Made by a program: the position numbers and the translations under genes. Of a stretch of DNA of 64,000 nt, positions 8,064 through 21,878 are shown in pieces; the first letter of the stretch is position 1; each line of letters opens with the position of its first letter. The notes below the pieces were generated by a model. It was given only the letters and a program-made list of their open reading frames with translations. It did no database searches and was not told the origin of the DNA. Source of the stretch: Phaeotremella fagi (taxonomy: Eukaryota > Basidiomycota > Tremellomycetes > Tremellales > Phaeotremellaceae); the NCBI GenBank assembly GCA_001599715.1, contig BCHU01000006.1, positions 62,001 to 126,000 on the forward strand. The letters run 5' to 3'.

Positions 8064-11000
8064 ATGTCAAGACAATCATTCTCAACAACACCAACTTCTT
8101 CACATCCACTTCAACCACCACCTCCTATCAGATCACAATCATCTTCATCCAACAACTCTGCTACTCAATCATACCAAAAGCCCCAATTATCAATTCCAAG
8201 AACTGCTTCACCAAGTCGTTCGATCTCGAGCTCTGGTCCTGGTTCTTACACTGGTCCCAACAGTTTCGCCATGAATGGAAGAGCACCTAGTCACTCGAGT
8301 GTGAAGAGTTTTGTTGGAGATGAGGTTGATCGGTTGGGTTACATGTACTCGTTGAGAGTAGCGTGAGTAGTCCACTTTGGAACTAGTTGTTTATGCGATG
8401 CTGATCTATACCCAGTCTACTCCAACAACACCTTCTCGCCCCTCCACCCCCACCCATGCCTTACAGAGGCTCACCAAGTCTAACAACACCAGTATCATCA
8501 CCTCCATTGCAAGGTACTTCACCTAACGGATCTAGATTCTCGTTCTCAGCCCTCTCACCAAATGCACCATCACCTTCAGGTCAATCACCTTCCTTCCTGA
8601 ACGACTCCCCACCCCCATCACCTAAACCACCCACCCGACGTAAATCATCCTTCTTCTCCACAAAATCAAAAGATGAAAACGAGTTTGCCTCTAAATTACC
8701 TAAAGAATTTTTGTTGGAGTTTTGGGGTATATTGGCGAATGAAAAGGGTGAAAAAGGTTGGGCAGAAAGTGTAACTCAATTCTTGAACTTGATTGGATCA
8801 AGTAAAAAAGGAACTCGAACACCATCTGGATTGAATTTACGTGAAATCCCAGTGCTTTTGGAATCTTTCGTTACTACACTTCAACCAGGTTCGAATACGA
8901 ACGCACCACCTCATGTCCATCAATCACATCTTTTACAGTTACTCTACAATTCCTTACCAAACTCGGTTTATTTTTCACCAGTCGCCAGAACTCAATCTGA
9001 TAAAGATAAAGATTTGTTGTTTAGATTGAGAGCTGAAATCCAAAGTTACATGTTGACACCTGATTCTGTTTCTCACGATATACCGACCAGTGGATTAGGT
9101 TTAGGTTTGAGAAACCCTACATCAAGTGGAATCGACTCCCGTTCAAGTAGTCCAGGTGCAAGAAGGTCTACACCTAGTTTGTCACTTCAAAGAACTCAAA
9201 GTAATCATTCTGAGGACGGTTCGAGAAGGAAACCAAGTCCAATGTGGGGTGCAGAGTTGGGAGCCATGGCAGAATGTGTAGGGTCTATCTGGGGTGTAGG
9301 TTTGGACACTCTTGAAAAGGACGCTGCGGGAATCAGAGCGATGGGTTTGGAGAAAGTAAGTGTGGTCATGTAAATGTGACTTGACTAAAGCTGAAAAAAT
9401 TTAGCTCTACCTTGGTGACCTAAAACGAGCTCTTACCGCTCTGTCATCAAATCAGAACCCCAATCGAACTCGTCAATCCCAACTCTCCCAGAGTCTAACT
9501 GAATTACTTCAAATCTTCCCAGAACTCTCCCTCCCGAATTCGCCAGCAGAATTCGGGGATAACGGTCAAAACACAAACGACTTCTTCACGCCCCCAAGAA
9601 AAGTTGAAGTCTTTTCGAGATTATTGAAAAAATGTCATGAATCTGGTGTACCGGTTACCAGGGGTAAAGAGGTTATCAACAAATGCAGAGAACTTTGGAA
9701 CATAGGAAGTCGAGGTGAAAAGGAACGTGAAGTTGAATATCTAGTTTCTAAATGGGAAGAAAGTCTTGATACCAAACAAGAGATTGAATGGGGTAACCGA
9801 TTAACTCAATCGTTGAAAGATTTGATATCAATGGTTCATCCCAGTGAACCACTTCCGACCATCCTCCAACAACTCGGTGAAAATTTGATTACATTGTTTA
9901 CAATGTCATTGACGAGTATTTTCCCAACCACATCGAATCAACCTTTAGGACCACCAACGACAGTCTTACCGTTGATCAACACTTCACGAGAGATCTTCTT
10001 ATCCTCAAAGAACACACGTAAAACCCTGACTGAAGCAGGTGACGAGTTACAAGCAGGTGCTGTGGGTGAATACGTCAATGCAGCTAGTGAATTCATGGGA
10101 GGTGTCGGTGGCATGGATCACGGAAGCAACACATTCGGGGGTGGTGGTGGTGGTAACGAAATAGAGGGCTTTGAGAAATTAGCCAAATGGATGGAGAAGG
10201 AGATTAAGAACGTTAAAAGAGTTTATGGGGATGGATTAGGGAAGTGAGTTGACGAATCTGAGGTGTATTTTTGGTATTTGACTGACTGTTTGATAGATAT
10301 CTCAATCCAGCGGCGATCATCGTGTCTAAACAGTTACCATTGTTTTTAGCTGAATTACAAGTTCTTGATAAACCCCGTTCGGGGGGTGGGAACGACGTCT
10401 TCGCTTTGTATGAATGTACAGCTAAACTTTTGAGATACTGGGAGGAAACCTGTCCCGGGTGAGTGTAACGTTTGATGCGTCTTCGTGGCAGTAGGAGACG
10501 ACAATTTGATCTTAACTAACATGCGCAACCGTAGACAAGACCACGGATTCGATTTAGACACGTTCTTCGAACCCCACGTCTTGGCTTGGCTTCGAGAGAC
10601 AGCTGATACCAACACCAACGAATGGGTATCAAGAGCCGTGGGAATGGACAGTTGGGTTCCGGAAGGTGAAAATAAACATTCACAATCTGTCATCGATCTC
10701 TTTGGATTTATCAGAGAAAGTTGCCAGGTTGTTTTACATGATTTACCGTTGGGTGAATATAAACGTGCAGTTTATATTATTGATCTATCCAAGGTTAGTA
10801 AACGACCTCATCATGAGTCAATAACTAACAACACATCTAGACCATCTCAACAGCCGTCACACAATACGCATCAACGGTTCAAGCTCTGTTCACGTCTGAT
10901 TTGACACCGATCAAAGCTTCGACACCCACCTCTGAACTTCAGAATCAATTGCAAAACCAATTGGGAGGCAAGGCTAGTGCGTGGTTGGCTAAAGGTAAAC

Positions 11001-12543
11001 AAGCTGTCAAGAGTTTGGAGAAAAAGAAAGTGGATGGATTCGTTATTCCTCCTGTAGTGAGTGGACATCCATCAACGTCCCTAAACCCATCCACTGACAT
11101 CCACCCCAGGCATGCGTCAAATTAACCGACATGGGAGCTGCTCAAATCTCCCTCGAAGATCTTGTGTTCGCAATGGAAGCCGAGGAGACAGCTCGAATAG
11201 TCAAACAACATAGATTACCTGGAACTGGTCCAACCGAAAAAGCCGGACGTAACGTGTTCACAGTGACTATCATGCGCGGTGAAAATCTTTTAGCTAAGAG
11301 TTTGACGAAAGCTGCGGACGCTTTTGTTGTCATTGTTGATAAGGAGAACGGGGAACGGGTTATCAAGACTAGAACTGTTTTGGGTGCTGAGGATCCGAGA
11401 TGGTGAGTGTTCTCGTGGGATGATTGTGGATTGTGTTGATGTTTGGGATAGGGAGGAATCGTTTGAAATCACAGTACTCAATCAAAAGTTACTTGAAATC
11501 TCAGTGTTCGACAGGTTACTAGTTGGAAAACACGATCTGATAGGATCATTGACGTTCAAGCTCGATCCTAAACTATTCGCCTCGAACCCAATCAAAGATC
11601 TAGTGCTACCACTGACACCGAGAGGATTTGTGAAACTACGAATCTCAATGGAAGGAGTGGAACAGCATGATGTCCATTCTCATCTTCTCGTTGCTCATCG
11701 TGCATTGGAGAGAGCTTCCAACGATATGATCAGAGATATTCTCGATAGAATGAGTGAATTCATCAAAGCTCAACTTAGTATTTCAACTCTACAGGCTTTG
11801 ATCAAGCCTTTGAAAGATAAGAAGAACAGGAAGGTCGCTTTGACGGATAGTGATTTGGAGGCCAGTCTTTGGCCGTTGTTTGAGTACTTTAATGAGAATG
11901 TAAGTGACACGATGTTTAGGAACAAGACGACTGATTGATACACCTCCAGTTCTCGGTGTTCTCAGTGACCCTACTTGTAGATACAAGATTGGAATTGATG
12001 TTACAAATCTGGCGTCGAGTGATTGAAATCCTCATCTCCCTTTTGGTCCCCCCGCTCTCCGATAAACCTCTTACTCCCAGTCAAACAAACCAACTGTCCG
12101 CCCAAGAAATCGACATCATCTTCAAATGGCTACAAATGTTGAAAGCCTTTTTCAACGCTAAAGAAGCAGACGGCGTCGAACATGGTGTACCAATCTTACA
12201 ACTCCAAAATGGAAGTTATAAAGATATCATCGTACTTGGACAATACATGGACCTACCCACGCCAGCTTTGAAGGATAGGACGACGGCTGCTGTTAAAGCT
12301 GCTTCGAGACCTGGCGGGATGAGAGGTTTGAGTATTAGTAATACCAACACTAAGGATGAGGAGGAGGAGAGATTGGCTGAAGTCCTTTTACGGATTGTTA
12401 GGACGAGGTATGTTTTATTCAGTTTGCCACGTTTGCCATTAGGAACTGATAGATGGAATAGACCGGAGACTGGTGAATTCCTTTCTCATCAGATTAATCT
12501 GTTGACAAGAGCTAGGATGGATAAACAAGGTGGTATCATTTAA
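8064..12543 (+). CDS. Munc13/Git1-like C2 and MHD domain protein
   Basis: Nine exons: 8064-8362, 8416-9355, 9405-10243, 10297-10458, 10535-10793, 10841-11056, 11110-11402, 11452-11899, 11950-12543; 1,349 residues in one frame. The N-terminal ~250 residues are Ser/Pro-rich and probably disordered. Residues about 270-900 are the helical Munc13-type region (MHD1/MUN-like). A C2 domain lies at about 955-1060 (NVFTVTIMRGENLL... DPRWEESFEI... VFDRLLVGKHDLIG), followed by a helical MHD2-like part. This order is known from fungal Munc13 relatives such as fission yeast Git1 and Ync13, which act at the plasma membrane in signalling or vesicle traffic during wall synthesis. The family call rests on the C2 core and flanking helices; the precise role is inferred. 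Confidence 0.75.
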
Positions 12544-13504
12544 GTTACGGGCGACATTTGTACGTATATATATATATATCGGGGATTTGGTCCAGGATTC
12601 AGGTTGGGTTTTATGTTTGGATATCGGTGATGGGTATAGATATTGCTTTGGTTTGGTATTCATATTGATATTCGATAAATGAAGTCATGCAGGTCATAAG
12701 AATTGTTGGATTCGATGGGATCTTGCTCATTCGTACTGTTGATGGTCCCGTTGGTCATTGAAGCTATTGTCTCATTTACATTCATTCAATTATAACATTA
12801 AATCAGAACAAACCCGAACGGGAAGTGGCTAATTGATCGTCACCTCCGATACGTGTTCTTGGTGATAACCAACCGACATTCTGCCCACCATCCACAACAC
12901 TTTTCCAACGCACAGACAAATGAAAACAAAAGCCGAAAAGAAAAAATAATAATCCTTCTTTCTTATCATGTGATAAACAAATCCCGAAAGAAACCAACAT
13001 TGGAACCATCTATCTCTATCGGTAAAAACAAAGAAACCTTACTTATCAGGGTAATAACTCTTCGTTCTCCCTCTCGTCCCACGCCCTTTCAATTTAATTA
13101 CCGATAGAAAGCTTGACAACTCCACCTTGAATTTTCAATTTTCAGTTTTCAGCTTTCAAACAATCACTCATTCTGACCTTGTAACGTTGAATTGTAACAT
13201 TATTTTCTGTATAAGATCTGAGGAGATCCTCAAAACAGGGTCAATCGTACGCCCTATTACACTCCTATTTGATCCTTCCAGTCTTTCATCTTGTTCCTTT
13301 TCAATTCCGTCTCCTTACTTTAATCCAATTCGTCAATCTTTCGTTCTTGGTACACAGTATTATCCCTATCTACAACATTTATCGGCTTATTCATTATTTT
13401 TTTTTCCATCTTGGATCAAAAAAAATCAAACATATATATAACCTAGAGATCTAGTCGATATTTTATTCCCTATTATCATTTACATTATTTCTCATCAATT
13501 TACA
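12544..13504. other. Intergenic region upstream of the MFS permease
   Basis: About 960 bases without a supported gene. A TATATATATATAT run lies just after the previous stop (12566-12580). The last 350 bases are pyrimidine-rich, as expected of a leader and promoter for the gene at 13505. Short frames here are T-rich and have no family resemblance. Confidence 0.4.
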
Positions 13505-15314
13505 ATGTCAGCTATCGAATCTAACGTTGGTGATAAAGAGAAGAACGACTCTTCATCCACTTCTGGTCATGTCGCTTCTTTGAATGCTATTGAAGAATAT
13601 GTCATTGATCCAATTGCTGAGAAGAAGTTGTTGAGGAAATTGGACTTACGTGAGTGTTCTTCCTATCACATCAACACATCCTCTTCCTACATCATCTCGT
13701 TCATAATATACAGAAGCAGATACTGACTTCACATCCAGACATCGCCCCTGTTATGTGTATTATCTTCTTACTCGCGTATCTTGATCGTTCCAACATCGGT
13801 AATGCCTCCACCGCGGGTTTGATCGTGAGATTTCTTCCCTCCTTCAGTCTCAATCATCATTAACCCACCTCCTCTTCAGACCGATGCCAAACTCGTTGGT
13901 ACACAATACAACACCGCCGTAACTCTCTTCTACGCTACCTACGTCGCGTTTGAACTGCCTCTCACCGTTTTGATGAAGAAATTCAGACCATCCAGATTGG
14001 TAAGTGGCGGCTTGTCACTCAATTGAACCTAAACCTGTCCAAGTTCTAATTTGATGACATAGATTACCTCATTGATCATTGGATGGGGTATCGTTATTCT
14101 CTGCACTGGTTTCGTCAATTCTTTCGCATCTCTCGTCACCACTCGTCTTTTACTTGGTGCTTTCGAATCAGGTCTTTTCCCGTGTTTGACCCTTTATCTC
14201 TCGACTTTTTACCGTAGAAAGGAACAGGCTCGAAGAGTCGCTTATCTCTTCGTTGCATCTGCTTTGTCGGGCGCCTTTGGAGGTCTTTTAGCATATGGGA
14301 TTCTCAGAATCAATGGTGGTGGTCGTGAGCCTTGGCAATGGTTGTTCATCAGTAAGTGTTGAAAGAATTCCAAAAAAAAGAAGGAAAAAAAAAAAATAGA
14401 AACCGCCACTGACCAAAAGAAATAGTCGAGGGTTTGATCACTGTCGTCTTCGGTTTCACGATCCCGTTCCTCCTTCCGGATGACTTTGAGAAGGCCAGAT
14501 ACCTCAACGAAGAGGAGAAAGCTCTCATGAGAGCCAGAGCAGCCAACGACGCTATTTACGTTGGTAAAACTCATTTCGAATGGTCAAAGGTTAAAGCCGC
14601 TGTTACCGATTACAAAACCTGGATCAACTGTTTCGCTCAATTCGGAGCTGACGTTTTGTCATTCGGATTCTCAACTTTCTTGCCAAACATTATCAAAGCC
14701 TTTGGTTTCGATACCGTTACAACTCAGTTACTCACTGTACCCGTTTTCTTCTGGGCAGCTTTCGTCTATATCACCGCCTCAATCTTCTCGGATAGATTAC
14801 AAAAACGTATCGTCTTCATGATCCCATTGGCCTCAGTTACAGTTATCGGATACATCATCCTTATGGTTCCTTCAATCACCAGTTCAGGAGTTAGAATGTT
14901 CGCTTTACTTCTCCAAGCAACCGGTATCTACTCCATGGTCGGATTGAACATTATCCTTTTGACCAACTCCCAAGCTCCTCATTTCAAAAGAGCAACCGCT
15001 ATTGGTTTACAACAGACCATCGGAAACTGTGCTGGTTTCGTTTCAGGTCAAATCTTTTTGACCACTGATGCTCCAAGATACTACACTGGTGCTTACGTTT
15101 CATTGGGTAAGTTATTTTTCAACTAAAGCAAAGGACACTGCTAACATCAATCCCAGCATTCACGATCTTCTGTATCGCACTTTACATCGCTCAATACATC
15201 ATTTTCACTAGAATCAACAAGAAACGTGATGCCATGTCTGCAGAGGAGAGAGAAGCGCTCATAGCAGCTGGAGCTGAGGGTGACGCTCATCCTGATTTCA
15301 GATATCCTCAATAG
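13505..15314 (+). CDS. MFS permease, anion:cation symporter (allantoate/nicotinate-type) family
   Basis: Six exons: 13505-13649, 13739-13824, 13880-13999, 14063-14351, 14426-15106, 15157-15314; 492 residues. About 12 membrane helices are expected. Family marks: AYLDRSNIGNA at the end of helix 1, GTQYNTAVTLFYATYVAFEL in helix 2, RLLLGAFESGLFP in helix 4, and the central charged loop LPDDFEKARYLNEEEK. These are typical of the fungal Dal5/Tna1 group, plasma-membrane symporters for allantoate, nicotinate, pantothenate and similar organic anions. The substrate cannot be read from sequence. Short hydrophilic N-terminus, no signal peptide. A second, diverged member of the group lies at 30681-33071. 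Confidence 0.85.
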
Positions 15315-15862
15315 AGACCCGGGATGCAGAATGCAGGGATGCAAGGAGATAGTTGTTATTCATTGGACGATTAGAGTCTGGTCTGGTTGTTTGGATTGGA
15401 CGTTATAGTTGTGGTCTAGGCATGCATTGGATACATGGTTAAGCGTGAGGCTTTGAGAAATCTGCACTGTACTAGAATTTGTCCGGATGGCCAAAGGATT
15501 CAAAGAATCGTAATCAATACTATTAAGTTAGAAGGCGAACCCAGTGATAAGCTTTGACTCGGAGCAATGTGATCTCGTTTCTTCTTGACTGACCTCTACG
15601 GACCTCCTTTCTTGAACGATACACACTCATGACCAAATTGCCATATTCCCATTCGCCTCATCTCATCGGTTTCTATTTGTACCGGAGGATGAGCGGCCGG
15701 TAACTACAAGTGTGCTTTGGGTGGAGGTGATCCATCTCGTGACTTGAAGTGATTGGTGAGCTGGTACCATGTATAAACCATATACTTGCAGTACAAAGAG
15801 ACGTCGTATCACTGCTATATCTTATCTTTACAAATAATTTAGATTCCAACAATATAGTACAA
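15315..15862. other. Intergenic region upstream of the transhydrogenase gene
   Basis: No supported gene. An upstream ATG at 15749 is in frame with the next gene but would bury its mitochondrial presequence, so I treat 15749-15862 as leader. Confidence 0.4.
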
Positions 15863-18800
15863 ATGGCTACTGCCATGACCTTGACTCGAGGTCAATTATT
15901 GAGTCGAGCCGTTCAATTACGTTCAGTTTTACGTTTAGCGCGAACGATACCACTCCAATGTAGACACTATGCCAGTGTCACCGATGTCACCCCCGATCCA
16001 CCTGGGATACCATATTCCAGTTTAACGATTGGAGTTCCAATCGAAACCTACCCTCTGGAACGTAGAGTAGCAGTTTCGCCAACAGGCGTCGCTACCCTTC
16101 GATCTAAAGGATTTTCAAAAGTAATCGTCTCACCTGGTGCCGGTGTTTTATCTTCATTTCCAGATTCAGCTTACGAAGCTGCAGGAGCTGATCTGTCGTC
16201 TGAACCTTTATCAGCAGACATCATTCTCAAGATCCGAAGTCCATCAGGAAACGAACTCGACGTGTTGAAACCAGATTCAACATTGATATCCTTCTTGTAT
16301 CCAGGACAAAACAAAAGCTTGGTAGAACAACTTCGATCTAGGGGTATAACATCGTTTGGAATGGATTGTATACCACGTATATCTCGTGCACAAACGTTCG
16401 ATGCTCTATCATCAATGGCTAACACAGCTGGTTACAGAGCTGTCTTGGAAGCGTCCAATGAATTCGGGAGATTCTTAACTGGTCAAGTCACAGCTGCCGG
16501 TAAAATTCCACCAAGTAAAGTCTTAGTCATCGGTGGTGGTGTAGCTGGTTTATCTGCTATTGCCACTGCTAGACGTATGGGAGCCGTTGTCAGAGGATTT
16601 GATACACGTCCAGCGGTCAAGGAACAGGTTGAAAGTTTGGGAGCGGAATTTTTGACCGTAGAAATTGAAGAGGATGGAAGTGGGTCTGGAGGTTATGCTA
16701 AAGAAATGAGTAAAGTGAATAGACCTTTTTCGTCTGGAACTGATCTGTTTTAGGCTTTCTTGGACGCTGAAATGGCTCTCTTTTTGGCTCAAGCTAAAGA
16801 CGTCGATATCATCGTTACCACCGCTCTCATACGTAAGTCTTGAGATGATGAAATCTCACGAAATAGCTGGAAGACCTGCACCCAAACTTATACTCGAAGA
16901 ACACGTCCTGGCTATGAAACGTAAGTCCATGCGATGGATGACACTCAAAAATAGCTGGTTCGGTTATCGTTGATCTGGCAGCTGAGAATGGTGGAAATTG
17001 TGAATTGACTGTTGCTGGGGAACGTGTCATTTCACCAAACGGAGTGACGATTCTTGGATACACCGTAAGGTGACTTTTGAAATTATGCTGACGACAGGAT
17101 CTACCATCTCGATTACCCACACAATCTAGTACCCTGTATTCGAACAATATAACCAAGGTGATTATCAACTCAACAGGACAAAGCTGACATCCACCTCAGT
17201 TTCTACTTTCGATAGGAGATAAAAACCGATTCAACATCAATCTAGAGGATGAGGTAGTTCGTCGATCCATTGTCACCTACAAGAAAGAAGTGTTATGGCC
17301 CGCACCACAAAGTACAGTAGTTCCTCCTGCGACTCTCGTCGCTCCTAAACCCGTGAGTTGATTTTCATAAACAACACTGACAATCAGCCTGCCAGAGCTG
17401 AACCAGTTCTGGCGTTGACCCCATGGCAAGAGAGTGTTCGTGCCATTGCAACCACGACAGGTGGAATGAGTACAGCGTTGGTCCTCGGTAAACTCACTGG
17501 ACCAGCGTTCATGAATCTTTCTACTATACTTGGATTAGCTGGTATAGTTGGTTTCAGAGCGGTATGGAACGTCGCCCCAGCTCTGCACTCACCTTTGATG
17601 TGTGGGTAAACGTATAAATGAAGAACTAACGTCAGCCGTTACAAACGCTCTATCAGGTTTGGTCGGTGTTGGAGGTCTATTCGTCATGGGAGGTGGATGG
17701 GTTCCTCATACCTTTCCACAATGGTTAGCAGCAGCTAGTGTTTTCCTGGCGAATCTTAGTGAGTTGATTGAAAGCATAGGAACTGATTATAGACATTTTC
17801 GGTGGTTTCTTGATCACGAAAAGGATGTTGGATTTGTTTAGACGTCCAACTGATCCGAAGGAGTATGCTTGGTTGTATACCATCCCAGCAGCTGTCTTTG
17901 GGGGTGGTTTCGTCTGGGCTTCAGCTACTGGTGTAGCTGGTTTGGTGCAGGCTGGATATCTGGTTAGCACGATGCTTAGTATCGGTGCATTATCTGGATT
18001 ATCTTCTCAGGTGAGTAATGTCGTACAGGCCCAAGCTGAATGGTATAGGTTACCGCCAGAGCTGGAAACGCTTTAGGTATGCTCGGTGTGGGTGCTGGTG
18101 TGTTATCGACAGTTGCAGCTGTTGGATTCACACCACCCGTTATGGGTCAATTTGCTGGTTTGGTGGCATTAGGTGGAATTATTGGATTGGCTATTGGAAG
18201 AAGAGTCAATCCAATGCAGTTACCACAAACCGTCGCTGCTTTGCACAGTGTCGTCGGTCTAGCTGCTGTCATGACCAGTGTCGCTAGTGTTCTAGCATCA
18301 GCAGATCACAGTATGCTTCATTTGACGACAGCATATCTGGGAGTATTCATCGGAGGAGTTACATTCACCGGTAAGTCAGATGATCTCGATTAAACCTAAC
18401 AACCCAGGATCGATCCTAGCTTTTTTGAAACTCGGTGGAAGAATGTCTTCCAAACCTCTAATCCTCCCAGGCAGACATCTAGTCAATTCTGGAATGCTAG
18501 CCGCCAACGCTATTGCCATGGGAACATTCTTGACCACCCCAGTCCCAGCTATCGCCGCAACTTGTCTCGCCGCTAATACAGCTTTATCATTTGCTCAAGG
18601 ATGGACTACGTCGGCGGCGATTGGGGGTGCTGATATGCCGGTACTCGTGACGGTGTTGAACGCTTATAGTGGTTTGGCATTGGTTGCGGAGGGATTCATG
18701 TTGGATAATGTATTGCTTACCGCGGTGGGGAGCTTGATTGCGGCTTCTGGCAGTATCTTGTCGTATATCATGGTAGGTTACGTCGAGTTGTTCTGGAGTT

Positions 18801-19599
18801 TCGCTGATTAGGATGATATACGCAGTGTCGAGCTATGAATCGATCTTTGGCTAATGTCATATTCGGTGGTATAGCTCAAACAAAGGCTGCGGACGGTATG
18901 TGACTAACAGAGCTCAAAGACTGATCGATCAAAGATTCTACAAAGGGCCTATCGGTGACCAGAACCAATGTCGATGAAGTAGTTGACATGCTATCCTCAG
19001 CTGAGAGTGTTATCATCGTAAGTGTTCCTCATGACTTGACTGATGGAAAGGTCCCAGGATATGGGATGGCGGTCGCCAAAGCCCAATACGCGATTAGTGA
19101 GATGGTATCAAGTCTACGGGCGAAGGGTATAAATTGTAGATTCGGAATCCATCCTGTAGCAGGTAGAATGCCTGGACAGTGTAACGTCCTACTAGCTGAA
19201 GCTGGAGTTTCCTATGATGGTAAGCAATCAAAAGACAATTAAAACTGATCTAGCAGTCGTTCTCGAAATGGACGAGATTCAAGATGATTTCAGTGACACC
19301 GACGTGACTCTTGTCATTGGGGCTAACGATACCGTTAATCCTATTGCTTTGGAACCTGGATCCGCTATTGCTGGTATGCCAGTGTTGAACGTTTGGAAGA
19401 GTAAGAATACGATTGTCATGAAGAGAGGAATGGCGGCTGGTAAGTCCTTCTACCCTGTCTAGGAATGGGTTTAACAAAAGGTCAAACAGGATATGCCGAA
19501 GTCCCTAACCCGCTATTCTATTATCCTAATACGAAGATGTTGTTCGGTGATGCTAAAGAAACTTGTGAAGCTATCACTAGAGGATTGAAGACTGAGTAG
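15863..19599 (+). CDS. NNT: NAD(P) transhydrogenase, mitochondrial, single-chain
   Basis: Proton-translocating enzyme of the inner mitochondrial membrane that reduces NADP+ with NADH. Sixteen exons: 15863-16714, 16754-16832, 16867-16920, 16955-17064, 17098-17157, 17200-17352, 17388-17601, 17636-17758, 17793-18010, 18049-18370, 18408-18772, 18826-18895, 18935-19017, 19051-19219, 19257-19439, 19490-19599; 1,054 residues. N-terminal presequence rich in Arg/Ser/Leu; NAD-binding domain with [13 protein letters not shown]; membrane domain with [20 protein letters not shown]-binding domain with [28 protein letters not shown] and NDTVNP. Domain order is that of animal and fungal fused enzymes. Introns 17602-17635 and 19018-19050 are only 34 and 33 nt. 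The acceptor before VVLEMDE could be 19254 or 19257. Confidence 0.92.
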
Positions 19600-19936
19600 A
19601 GGTTGTACAAGGTAGAAGTGGAAAGATCTCAAGGTATCACTGGCCCATCGATTGTATTTATGTACAAATTTTTACCATGCAGATGGGTCGAGTAAGCAGA
19701 GCTTATCCTTTAAGTCGTTGAAGATATAGCAGTATATCAGAAGCAGTTAGGGCAAGGTGTAGTTAAGAACACCATTCAAGTCTATGTAAGAAGCACAACA
19801 ACAGAACCGACAATGGATATCCCGGTTTCTGACTTTTCCTTCTCAACTATTTATTTGAGTTCTAACATACAACTAAAATTTTACAAACCCAACCCAGCCC
19901 TCTGGGAACTGGAATCTGTACTTTTACTCACTCATC
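19600..19936. other. Intergenic region upstream of the MATE gene
   Basis: 337 bases; no gene seen. Expected 3' end of the transhydrogenase gene and promoter of the MATE gene. Confidence 0.3.
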
Positions 19937-21878
19937 ATGGCCCATCCACATTCACCCACAGAATCAACAAGACTCTTACCACCTCAACATTCACCAAAAG
20001 TTAAATTCGGTGAAATTTTTCCAGAGAACCATGGATTACCAGGATTGAATCGATCACCATCTGTAGCGAACGAATTGAAACTTTTGATTAGTTCAAGTTC
20101 ACCTTTGGCGGCTGGATTGATATTGGAGATGATGATGAATACGTTGAACGTACTTGTTGTTGGTAGATTGAGTTCTTTGGATTTAGCTGTTGTTGGGAAT
20201 GCAAGTTTGTTGGCTGGTGTGACGGGTATGTTTCCTCCTCTCAGAAACTGTGGTTATGTGTTGAGATGAGTGATATTGACTTTGAAACAGGATGGCCCTT
20301 CCCATTAGCATTAGCTACTGCGTTCACAACACTTTCAGCACCACTTTTTCCCCATAAAGAATTGAGACCTCAAATATCGCTTCACCTACAAAGAACTCTT
20401 CTGATATCCCTCATGTCCGCTATTCCAATAGCTGCACTTTGGTGGAATATTGAACCAGTTTTACTCAGTCTTGGGCAACCAGTCGCTGTAGTCGCTGGAA
20501 TGAAGATGTACGTGAGAATTCTGGTTCCATTGGGTCATACTAACAAGGGATAGATATATGCGATGGATGGTACTTGCAGTACCAGGACTGAGTCTAATGG
20601 AAGCGATGAAAGCGTTCCTTCAAGTTCAAGGTTGGTCCACCTATGCACTCTCACAACCATTCACTAAATCGCACAGGTGTAATGCATCCAGGACCGTTAA
20701 TCCTCCTAGCCCTTCTCCCATTCCATCTAACAATCTCAATCTTCCTAGTCCACCACACATCATTAGGAGCCGCTGGCGCAGCCCTAGCAACAGTATTCAC
20801 ATTTTGGACGTCAGGCTTCCTAGTGATAGTCTATGTCATGTTCTCAAAAACGAAAGAATGTTGGGGTGGATTCGATAAACGTGCTTTCGTTGGTTGGTGG
20901 GGTGTTTTGAAACTCGCTATACCGGGTGCTATCGTATGTCCTTGGTTGTATCTTTGACTCTTGCTCATTACAAACACCCGATAGATGTCTGGATCCGAAT
21001 GGTGGGCTTTTGAAATCGTTGCTCTGTTAGCTGGGAGATTGGGTCCTGCGGCTGTTGGTGCTCAGGCTTTGATTTCGACTTTGGATAATGTTTTGGCTAT
21101 GGCGTGAGTGTTGGCAGTTAGGCGAAAACTATCGCTGATGTATTTGTAGACCGTATGGTAGGTCTACAGATTGGTGATACGGAGTTGGACTAACGATATT
21201 ACTAAAATCAGCTATATCAGCAGCGGTAGCTAACAGGGTGAGTCTTCAACTCCCTCACGATTCTTTCCATTGACATCTTCTTGACATCTTCAAGATTGGT
21301 AATCTACTAGGTCTTGGTGTAACGGCCATACCGAGAGCTCGACAAACTTTACGTGCAGCGTTCATCCTTGAACTCTGTGTCACTTGTACATTCGGTTCAG
21401 CCCTGTTCTTGGGTCGTCACAAAATTGGATATCTGTTTACAGATGATGACGAGGTTGCTCAACTGACAGCTGATGTTGTAAGTGTTTCTTTTTCATCCCT
21501 TGTCCAACGCTAAATCATGTCATTCAGGCTATCTTCCTAGCCTCCTATCAAGCATTCGACGGTCTACAAAACGTCGGTGCAGCCTGTCTTCGAGCGTTCG
21601 GTAAACAATCCATCGGTTCTGTCATCCACATTATCGCATACTACATCATCGGTCTACCTTTCGGTGCATTCATCGCGTTAGGCAAGAAAGGACCACATTG
21701 GGGATTGAAGGGTTTATGGGCTGGTCAAGCTTTATCGCTTTTGGTGGTGGCTGTTGCTGAACTTGGTGTTGCTTTCAGTATCAGATGGGAGGGTGAGATT
21801 CAACGGATCAAGGAAAGGAGTGAAGAAGAGGACGACGATGTTGAGACTGAAACTGAGACTGAGGCTGAGGAAGCTTAG
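19937..21878 (+). CDS. MATE-family multidrug/toxin exporter
   Basis: Nine exons: 19937-20225, 20291-20507, 20554-20630, 20677-20933, 20985-21103, 21149-21156, 21212-21237, 21295-21477, 21528-21878; 508 residues. Two MatE repeats: the first from about residue 55 (LAAGLILEMMMNTLNVLVVGRL, SLDLAVVGNASLL), the second around AAVGAQALISTLDNVLAMAPYGAISAAVANRIGNLLG. This is the usual layout of a 12-helix Na+ or H+-coupled antiporter of the plasma or vacuolar membrane exporting cationic compounds. The C-terminal tail is acidic (ETETETEAEEA). Exon 6 is an 8-nt micro-exon needed to keep PYG in frame. Substrate unknown. Confidence 0.85.

Noticed and set aside
15749..15862. In-frame upstream start for the transhydrogenase
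   Set aside because: It would place 38 hydrophobic residues before an obvious mitochondrial presequence; the start at 15863 is better.
17130..17157. Alternative transhydrogenase acceptor giving TYPVFEQ
   Set aside because: The acceptor at 17097 gives [14 protein letters not shown], matching the family exactly.
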